NCBI RefSeq assembly: GCF_901709675.1
Contig: NC_051094.1
Span: 18,600,001 to 18,664,000, forward strand
Reading direction: 5' to 3'
From: Syngnathus acus
Taxonomy: Eukaryota; Chordata; Actinopteri; Syngnathiformes; Syngnathidae
DNA: 64,000 nt
Both the position numbers and the translations under genes were made by a program. Below are positions 56,581 through 64,000 of this stretch, one piece after another; within the stretch, counting starts at the first letter, position 1, and every line of letters begins with the position of its first letter. The notes under the pieces were generated by a model. That model searched no databases and was not told the DNA's origin. It was given only the letters and a program-made list of their open reading frames with translations.

Positions 56581-56840
56581 CCTCGAGAAAAGAAATGTGC
56601 TACATTTGATCAGCTTGCTGTAATATGATCATGTAATTGTAAGTGAACAATTACAACCAATATCTGTCGCTTATCCAGAGTCAGGTCTCAGGGGCTGCAG
56701 CTTCAACTACACCTTACAAATCTTTCAGAGTGATTCCAAGGCGTTACCAGGCCAGCTGGGATACATAGAACAATCACAGATCTCCCAACAGACCCACCTT
56801 TCCAGCACCCCTGCATAGACCTTACCAGGAAGGCTTAAGG

Positions 56841-57520
56841 AGTCAGAGTCAGAGTCAGCTTTATTGTCAATTCCTTCATGCCAAGACACACAAAGAAATC
56901 GAAATTTCGTTTCCCCTATCCCACGGTGACGAGACACAGTACACGATTAACACACAAGTAAACAACGGGTGAGAGAGTTCAGGACCCCAACAGCCTGGAG
57001 ATCACAAACTTCGCCAGTGGCGAGCAGTGCTTGCATCCCACTACAGAGTCCCGGCACCATTCGTCACGGATGTAGACGCACATTCCACCTCCTCGTGATG
57101 TTCCCCCTCGTACAATGGCCCGGTCCGCCCGATAGCACGCTAGCCGCTCCAGATGCACAGCAGTCACGCACTGTCCGGTTCGTAGATCTCAGCAGGCATG
57201 TTGATGTCCAGCGATCGAACGTTCGCCAGAAGAATGGAAGGCACAGCCGGGCGAGCTGGGTTGGCCGCCATCAGGCGAGTCCGGCGACGCTTCAGGACGG
57301 AGCAGACCGAGCGCCTTTAATGTCCCCGCTTCAAAGTCCAGATCGCCACAAAACTCGCTTTCGCCGATGTCGAGCAGAACCAACCCGCTGTACTTGTAGC
57401 ACAACCCGGTACGACGAGACGAACACACAAAACTGTCGGACAAACCCACATTAAACGACAAAACAAAACACCGTTCGGGACAGAGAGAGGCCGCTGCGTG
57501 TGCACGCGCCGCTATCTTAC
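56841..57520 (-). pseudogene. LINE-C: internally deleted relative of LINE-A
   Basis: The 3' end (agtcagagtcagagtcagct) matches LINE-A up to about 56999 (aacagcctggag). The next base jumps to sequence that in LINE-A lies near 28600 (atcacaaact...gccagtggcgagcagtgc) and continues to the 5' end. About 2.3 kb with the whole reverse transcriptase is missing. Confidence 0.82.
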
Positions 57521-57759
57521 TTCCGATGGCGGAGTGTCATTCATCTGTGATTAAAACACACCACCCCGGTCTGTCAATCAAGAGGTACCGTACCCGATGT
57601 CCACATGATGTTGGAGAGGAGTGCCAACATAGCCTGGCAAGCCAGAACCAATGCTGTACCAGCGATTGGGTCTGGTGAAGAAGCAGTTCACCGCGGCTCA
57701 AAATGAACAGCAAAGCAAAGTTGTTTCCTTGCTGTGACTTATCCTTTGTGCACAACGTC

Positions 57760-58022
57760 ACTCTTCAGAGGCGGAAGTCCATTGTCACGTGTGCAGCGCA
57801 AGAGAAACGGTAGTGTGTTTAAGTCAACATTAAACTCAGTTTTAAATAAATAGACACACAGAGTCATTAAAACTCTAGCAGTCGACAGTATAATTGAGGA
57901 AATATTCTCCCTAGTGGCTCACTATGTCTCAAGTCAAGGTCAGCAGCATCCCATCTCCACTACGCACAGTGTTGAAGGTGCACTACTTCCCCCCTGAGAT
58001 ACTGGACCAGAATATCCTAGAA
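57760..58022 (+). other. Candidate host-gene promoter and first exon
   Basis: After gcggaagt (ETS-like, 57771) and cacgtg (E-box, 57786), an ATG at 57924 opens MSQVKVSSIPSPLRTVLKVH and YFPPEILDQNILE. The frame continues to about 58063 unless a splice donor is used at 58022 (gaa followed by gtatac, weak). It is not obviously part of any repeat around it. The protein was not recognised. Alternative: chance frame in intergenic DNA. Confidence 0.35.
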
Positions 58023-60450
58023 GTATACTACTTTGTTTGTTGCTGTTTTTTTTTTTTTTTTGTAAAAAAGCAATGATAATGTTTATTCATTGTCTCTCTC
58101 ACTGCCATATGAGCAAAATAGTTATGGTGGGACCCACCCAAGGGTCTTGAAAATTAAACTGACAACACTGTCTTTCATTTGTCTCCTTTTAACAGCCCAA
58201 TAGCTCCCCTGCTATAATTCATTGGGTAAATTTGTTTAGCCTGCAGAATCTCCCATCCCCCTTCCCCCACCACTCTGTTTAATCAAGCTAATGGAGGCAA
58301 CAGATATTATATTGATTTCTACCTTGTGATGATTTTCACAATGACAAGCCCTCCAAACATAGCACTTTGGTTGTTTTTTTCCCTTTTAGTTTTCCCTCCT
58401 CTCTGCCTGTCTAACTTTTGATGTCTGAATAAGCTGACATGGAGAGAGTGCAAACATTTATCATGGTTGCGTTTTTCTGCTCAACTTCACTGCCAGCATG
58501 ACTGATGTGTAACCCATCAGAAGCTGAGCTCTTGACCTATGAAGAGAAGGCTTTCACTCTTTCCTTTCTAATTTGGAGAGTTGGACGCAAGATGCGGAAA
58601 AGGTGGCAGGCCAATTCAAAACTGTTATAACAAATCATGAGAAACCCAGCCAGGTGTCACAAGAAACAGATGGGTAATGACAATTCACTTACGCTCTATG
58701 TAAGAATCAGTTTTTCTACAATGCACTTGTCACAGCCTTTGGTGAGCCAAACACTTCTCTTCCTGCAATCTGACACAATAATTCCATGTTAACATTTTCC
58801 AGGAAACTAGAAAATTGTGCTAAAATCATGTGGATTTTTTTTTTTTTAAGTTTTCTGTTTTTACTCAAATCTATTGACCAGATAAGAACATAAGAGTTTA
58901 AAGATATTTAGACAATGCTGGGGACAGGAATCACATTTTTTAATGGAATGAAATCAAACCTCACCATCTAGTATTATTAGTATCTGGTACTATTTAGTAC
59001 TTTAAAGTGATTTGGTTATTGAAAATGTGCTTTCCCCCCAAGTTCTGGAAAACAGTTTTGAATGTCCATGCCTTAAGAAGGTCATATGTTTTGACAACAC
59101 AAAAAGTAGAAATATATATATAGTATCTAATAAGAAATGTATGAATGACAACAATAACATGTGTTATTGAAAGTTCAGCTAATATTAAAATGATTGTATT
59201 ATTTCTATAATCATTGGAAAAAAATCAGTTCATTAGCTCTGTTTAGCATCTTATAAACTGGTACAAGCATCTTAAACTATACTACGTGGCTATCAAAACC
59301 GGGTGTTTTTCCATTATGTAATTGCTTCAGATAGTCACCCTAAGTCACCATTTAGCTACATTTACAAAATTGTCCGAGCTACAAAATGTTCCCTCCCCTC
59401 TGCTTTGTAGACTTTGTAAGACTTTAATGTTGGACATGATACAATATGTCCAAGTTACTCTTTCTGAGTTACTTTCCTGAAAGATTCATTCTTGACCTCT
59501 ATTATCATTTAACTGTGATCAAATATGGTACATTAGTACATTTTCCCTTTAAGTGACATAAGTGTTGACCTGGGAGAATCCTTGGTAACATTGCCAGAAC
59601 TCATCATGGTCGTAATGATCAATTATGTCCGCTATTTGTTATATTCCACTGCGCCAAATTAGAGTGGAAGGTTAAGGCAAGACACAGGGCATTGCCATCA
59701 CTAGGGTATCACCATCCTGAAAGGGAATGACCTCGCCATCAGATTATTGCACAGAAACAGGTTCAGCATCATAATTCATTCCAGCGTGGAATATTTCATC
59801 CTGAAAGAGCTTTTAGTTTTGAATAGCCTTTCTACCAGATGGTTGCTTTATCATAAAATGAATACACCTTCTCTCAAGAGGCATTCTTAAATTAACATTA
59901 TTGACTGATGAGTAATCAAATTCTTGTGTAATGCTTAATGGAAGGTTAATGTTAATGTCACAGGATAAGGTGTGGGGCTTAAAACACATTTATTGATTCT
60001 GTAGCTCAGCAGTTAATTTGACACAAGATTAGAATGTGTTTCTGCACATTTCTACCTATATTTCATTTTAGTACTCTACTCACAAATGTATTATGCATGC
60101 ACAATTTCTGGATCGTAGGTACCTTCGGCACTCTTTTGTGGACAACCAATAGAGCAGTGCTTATGTATATTTTCCACTCCACTTTAGAGTCAGTGTCAAT
60201 TCTGCGCCAGTGTGGGTGCATCATTGTAAGATATGGACATTGCGAAGCCCCAGCCTCTTGGCCCACAGCCTTGCAAAGCACACCATCGGCGTCTGTGGTC
60301 TTCAATGCTCTGATTGATTGGGGGCCAACAACACTCATGAAGAAATGCGTGATCGGTGAATTCAATCAAAGCCTTTAATGACCTGGTAATGAGATGACAT
60401 ACTTTCCTGGAATGACTCTTAACATGCCTCTGGCTAGATAATATTAGGTT
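58023..60450. other. Long non-coding stretch
   Basis: No transposon, repeat family or long frame was recognised in these 2.4 kb apart from poly-T runs near 58045 and 58835. If the preceding exon is real this would be its first intron. The frames at 60034-60480 on both strands overlap each other and lack protein motifs. Confidence 0.45.
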
Positions 60451-60454
60451 ACAG

Positions 60455-60515
60455 TGATACCTCACTACTTCACGGTTCACCTATCGCGGCCTCTGTGCAT
60501 CGCGGATTTTTATGA
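60455..60515. repeat. Tigger/pogo-like terminal fragment
   Basis: The stretch cagtgatacctcactacttc and cacctatcgcggcctctgtg resembles a common vertebrate DNA-element end, with relatives inside E2 (24548) and E6 (56028). The other end is missing, apparently cut by the Tc1 element that follows. Confidence 0.45.
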
Positions 60516-60524
60516 AAACAAATA

Positions 60525-61726
60525 GAACTGTCTCAGAAAATTAGAAAATTGTGATAAAGTTCTTTATTTTCTGTAATGCAATTAAAAAAACAAAATGTCA
60601 TACATTCTGGATTTATTACAAATCAAGTGAAATATTGCAATTCTTTTATTATTTTAATACTGCTGATTATGGCATACAGCTTAAGAAAATTCAAATATCC
60701 TATCTCAAAATATTAAAATATCATGAAAAAGTATACTAGTAGGGTATTCAACTAATCACTTGAATCATCTAATTAACTCGAAACACCTGCAAGGGCCTTG
60801 AAAAACACTCAGCTTGGTTCAGTAAACTAAATCACAAGTATGGGGAAGACTGCTGATCTGACTGCTGTCAAGAGGACCATCATTGACACCCTCCATCAGA
60901 AGGGTAAGACACAAAAAGAAATTTCTCAAAGAGCAAGCTGTTCACGGAGTGCAGTTTCAAAGCACATCCACAAAAAGTCTGTTGGAAGGGGGAAATGTGG
61001 CAGGAAACGCTGCACACCCAAGAGAGATGACCGCAGCCTTAACAGCATTGTGAAGAAGAGTCGCTTCCAGAATTTGGGGGAGCTTCAAAGACAGTGGACT
61101 GAAGCTGGAGTCCAGGTATCAAAAGCCACTGTTCACAGACGTGTACGGGAAATGGGCTACAATAGCAGTATTCCCATGGTCAAGCCACTTCTGAACTCTA
61201 GACAACGGAAGAAGCGTCTGACTTGGGCTATGGAAAAGAAGCACTGGACAGTTGCAGAGTGGTCCAAAGTCCTCTTTTCAGACGAAAGCAAGTTTTGTAT
61301 TTCATTTGGAAGTAAAGGCGCCAGAGTCTGGAAAAAGGCTGAAGAGGAGCAAAATCTAAGTTGCTTGAAATCCAGTGGGAAGTTCCTACAGTCAGCGATG
61401 GTTTGGGGAGCCATGTCAGCTGCTGGTGTTGGTCCACTGTGTTTCATCAAGTCCAGAGTAAATGCAGCTGTGTACCAAGAGATTTTAGAGCACTACATGC
61501 TTCCGTATGCTGAAAAGCTCTATGGAGATGATGATTTCATTTTCCAGCATGATCTGGCACCTGCCCACAGTGCCAGAACCACCAGTAAATGGTGTACTGA
61601 CCATGGCATTACTGTCCTCGATTGGCCTGCCAATTCCCCTGAACTGAACCCCATAGAGAATTTGTGGGGTATTGTGAAGAAGCTGAAAGACACTAGACCC
61701 AACAATGCAAATGAGCTAAAGGCCGC
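60525..61726 (+). mobile_element. Tc1-like transposon, 3' end lost to ERV-B
   Basis: Left end begins after TA with gaactgtctcagaaaattag. A long terminal inverted repeat region (to about 60725) is followed by one transposase gene. The right inverted repeat and the last codons are missing because an ERV-B LTR begins at 61727. Confidence 0.85.
60840..61726 (+). CDS. Tc1-like transposase, 3'-truncated
   Basis: The ATG at 60840 starts MGKTADLTAVKRTIIDTLHQ. An N-terminal paired-like DNA-binding region (residues 1-120) has two helix-turn-helix parts, with KTQKEISQRASCSRSAVSKH in the first. The catalytic DDE domain has FSDESKF (about 148), FQHDLAPAHSA (about 238) and NSPELNPIENLW (third residue about 273), the DD34E spacing. 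The frame is open for about 295 codons until the ERV-B LTR interrupts it, after ELKAAV. Roughly 30-40 C-terminal residues are lost; the remaining 14 codons to the stop at 61775 are LTR. All three catalytic residues are visible, but the right transposon end is gone. Confidence 0.88.
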
Positions 61727-62158
61727 TGTTAGGGTTTGCAGGATATCTTCATCGTATGATTATGTTGGAATGTAACCTGTAATAATTAATTTACCTAGCT
61801 TGTCTTGTCTTAACAAAAGTAGTAGACCAAAGTGCTAAGATCTTTTCACCTGATTGACTAGCTGCAGAGGAAGCAATCAAAGTTGCTTTGTTTACACAAA
61901 GTCGTAAAAGGCCCCCTGCTATGCTTTGATCAGCAGGGAAGCGGCTTCACCCCATCCTGTGTTCCCACGCACCCACTTTCAACCCCACTCTGTTTCTTCT
62001 CAATAAATATGCACCTGATGAGGCCTGAGTCAGACCTCATTCGACCATCGCTGTAAGCACAGCGACGAGTGAACTCTCCACCTGCAGGTGTCTGAAACGA
62101 CTAACTTGTCTCCAGTGTGGTTCTTGCAAAATAAGTTAGAGTGAGCACTACCCTAACA
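61727..62158 (+). repeat. 5' LTR of ERV-B
   Basis: 432 bp from tgttagggtttgcaggat to actaccctaaca, with TG...CA ends. It includes the polyadenylation-type signal aataaa at about 62001. It is related to the ERV-A LTRs in inverse orientation but clearly more divergent from each than they are from one another. Confidence 0.9.
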
Positions 62159-62161
62159 TTT

Positions 62162-62179
62162 TGGTGCCGAAACCCGGGA
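62162..62179 (+). other. Primer-binding site of ERV-B
   Basis: TGGTGCCGAAACCCGGGA lies three bases after the LTR. It begins like the site of ERV-A but differs in the middle. The matching tRNA cannot be named with certainty. Confidence 0.65.
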
Positions 62180-62441
62180 CCCTCATACCCGCCATCTGGC
62201 TGACGGAGGACGACACGCTGTACACCGTCGACGGGCCAGCGTCCATTAGGAGGACCTGGTAAAGAAAGACCTGGGAAGGAAATTCTTCGCTGGGCCAGCG
62301 TCTTAGGTCTGCCTTCGTCTGACAGAGGTGGATTGACGGGATCCGGCAGTGCAACGAACCAGGGGACAAGTAAGTTAACGCCCTAAAGTGGTGTGATTGT
62401 GCTGTGTGAAACGCGCAAAAGGAAAAGGTGCACGGGAGATA

Positions 62442-62780
62442 GCTTGGGTTCAAGTCCCAGGGGAAGAAACAGACTAAGAAAAGCAGAGCTTCTTTTTCGT
62501 TCATCGAAGAAGTGCGTAGATTCTTCTTTGTCTGTTTTTCCAAGCTGAGGGATCTGGCTTGGGTTAGAGTCCCAGTGGAAGGAACGTGCTAAGAAACACG
62601 GAGCTTCTTTTTTGTTAGTCAAAGAAGAGTGTAGATTTTTCTTTGTACGTTTTTCCGGCCAAAGAACAGCTTGGGTTCAAGTCCCAGTGGAAGGAACGGG
62701 CTAAGAAAAAACAGAGTTTCTTTTTCCTAATTGAAGAAGGGCGTAGATTCTTTTTTTGTCCGTTCTTCCAAGCTGTTTGG
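62442..62780 (+). repeat. Three tandem leader repeats of ERV-B (112-115 bp)
   Basis: Units begin at 62442, 62557 and 62669 with gcttgggttcaagtcccag or a close variant, and end with a gttttTCCaagct-like segment. They lie between the primer site and gag. The core resembles a tRNA T-arm with B-box. Confidence 0.85.
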
Positions 62781-62979
62781 GAGGGTTTTACACCCATCCT
62801 GGGTAGGCCTAAAAGTAAAAAGCGCTGGAGTTTGTGTGGTTGAGAGTGCGACTGGTAGGATAAATTGACTGCAAAGAGAATTTGGTGGAAGGTCAATTTA
62901 AACCTGCATTGAGGATCCTCAAAGAAAAGAAAACCAAAAAATAAATTTGTATAAACCTAAAATACCAAATTAAGACGGG

Positions 62980-63789
62980 AAATAAAATCGGTAAATCCCT
63001 AGCTCTTGAAGGAGATGAGAAGTACATGGCGAGTAAATTTCCGAATTGGATGCAATACATGCCAAAGTGGAAGAAAAAGTATGGAGTAGAAGGGAAGTTG
63101 AAAGTTGAAGTGTGGAAGATAGTGGTTGATGTTTTGGAGGAGAGTGTAGATAGGAAAACAAAGGGACTGAAAAAGAAAAGAAAAGAGAGAGAGTTGAATT
63201 GTGCTAGACTGTGGTTGAAGGCTTCACAAGAGAGATCTTGTGCAAAGAGTGCGAACTATATTTCGAAGACGAGCGAATTATGGTCATTTGGCAGGAATAA
63301 AACAGAAGCCTAGGGAAGATACTGATGATTTTCGCTTGCGATTTGAAAAATAATTCAGGGTGCATAGTGGCACCCCATTCAATGATGCAGCTGAGAGTGC
63401 TTATCAGCAACGTCTTAAAAACGCGCTCATCACTGTTTCCCCCTCCGACTTCAGCAACTGGGTGAGGAAACACTTGGTGGAAGCAGACACTGCTTGTGTT
63501 GCGACGATTGAGAAAAGCAAATGTTCTGATGTATTTCATCTAGATGAGGACGATAATGATCTAAATGAAGATACGACGATCTTCTTCCAAAGTTCCCAAA
63601 GGGACAGAGGAAGAGTTAGAAACCAACATGGTCGCAAGCCACCATTCAAATCAAAACTCCCACCAGATTCAGAGACCTGTTGGAACTGTGGGGAACGAGG
63701 ACATTTTGCAAGAGAGTGTCGTCAGGCAAAACAATACCAATCAAAGGGTGGAGGAAGGGACAAAGGAAGAGCCAAATTTTCAGCATGAC
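62980..63789 (+). pseudogene. gag: ERV-B gag, disrupted
   Basis: The N-terminal part is in the frame of 63026 (KSLALEGDEKYM... region). The codon aligned with the ERV-A start methionine reads acg here. After about 63230 the match changes frame, and a stop lies at 63350. The last part (63360-63788) has a capsid-like segment with NDAAESAYQQRLKNAL and a nucleocapsid knuckle CWNCGERGHFAREC, then basic residues to a stop at 63786-63788. Gag would assemble the particle and package RNA, but this copy cannot make an uninterrupted protein. Confidence 0.75.
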
Positions 63790-64000
63790 AAGCTTCCCCC
63801 TCCCCTTTGACCGCTCAAGCTCATACAGAGAAAGAAATAACAGATGTCCATATGAAAGCAAGCCATGTCATTGTCAGATTATTAGAACGTTTTTTAGATT
63901 GTTAGAGCTCCTGTCCATGCAAGGAGTATGACAATGCTGTTGTATGCCCAATGACAAATGACCAGAGATCAAATTGTGTATGTACACTAAAGTTAAAATT
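63790..64000 (+). pseudogene. pol: Start of ERV-B protease/pol region, partial
   Basis: Sequence related to the minus strand of 14640-14880 in ERV-A (shared plus-strand piece gagaaagaaataacagatgt). Stops occur in all frames. It runs off the window edge. Confidence 0.45.

Larger units (their letters stand above)
61727..64000 (+). mobile_element. Endogenous retrovirus ERV-B, 5' part (runs off window)
   Basis: LTR, primer site, leader repeats and gag in plus orientation, followed by the start of the protease/pol region up to the window end. It is related to ERV-A, which is inverted relative to it. The insertion is in the Tc1 transposase. The frame is disrupted in gag. Confidence 0.88.

Noticed and set aside
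60034-60480. Small protein genes on either strand
   Set aside because: Plus and minus frames overlap in AT-rich sequence, with no domain, no splice context and no similarity to neighbouring elements.

Overview
This window looks like a vertebrate, almost certainly teleost fish, nuclear chromosome. Evidence is the mix of element types: chromodomain Ty3/Gypsy retrotransposons, CR1/L2/Rex1-type LINEs with short tandem 3' tails, Tc1 relics, ZBED-type hAT elements, a tRNA-derived SINE and (CA)n/(GT)n microsatellites. No bacterial operons, rRNA, functional tRNA genes or CRISPR are visible. The species cannot be named from this sequence. No complete cellular gene was found. Nearly all long open frames belong to mobile elements, most of them on the minus strand.

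Layout. 1-1.7 kb: LINE 3' end, Tc1 relic and small palindromic repeat. 1,716-7,093: a complete Ty3/Gypsy chromovirus on the minus strand with apparently identical 510-bp LTRs, an intact Gag-Pol frame and a 5-bp target duplication. 7,251-17,747: an endogenous retrovirus (ERV-A, minus strand) flanked by the 5-bp duplication acata, decayed, missing most of pol, and itself hit by three hAT elements (9,044-10,364; 11,459-13,665; 15,401-16,479). 17.7-20.9 kb: no recognised gene. 20.9-34.7 kb: nested TA-flanked DNA elements (here E1-E4) that carry relics of an acidic pogo/Tigger-type transposase tail. They host one intact LINE (999-aa ORF), one broken LINE and a SINE. 34.7-42.8 kb: dispersed repeats, microsatellite, a degenerate second Gypsy element and the 3' end of a third LTR element with a 30-bp minisatellite. 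42.9-44.5 kb: possible decayed THAP-domain exons. 44.5-56.2 kb: elements E5, E7 and E6, plus two LINEs. 56.2-57.5 kb: Tc1 relic with a palindrome and an internally deleted LINE. About 57.7-58.0 kb: a weak candidate promoter and first exon of a host gene. 58-60.4 kb: plain non-coding sequence. 60.5-61.7 kb: a Tc1 transposon with an open transposase frame, cut at its 3' end by ERV-B, whose LTR, primer-binding site, leader and gag run off the right edge on the plus strand.

The genes do not form a pathway. The window is a stratified pile of insertions whose relative ages can be read from nesting: Tc1 relic before E6 before LINE-E; outer element before E1 and E2; ERV-A before its hATs; Tc1 before ERV-B. 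The most informative points are a self-priming (Tf1-like) arrangement in the young Gypsy element, repeated transposase-tail modules in the TA-flanked family, and a tandem leader repeat with a tRNA T-arm-like motif in the retrovirus.
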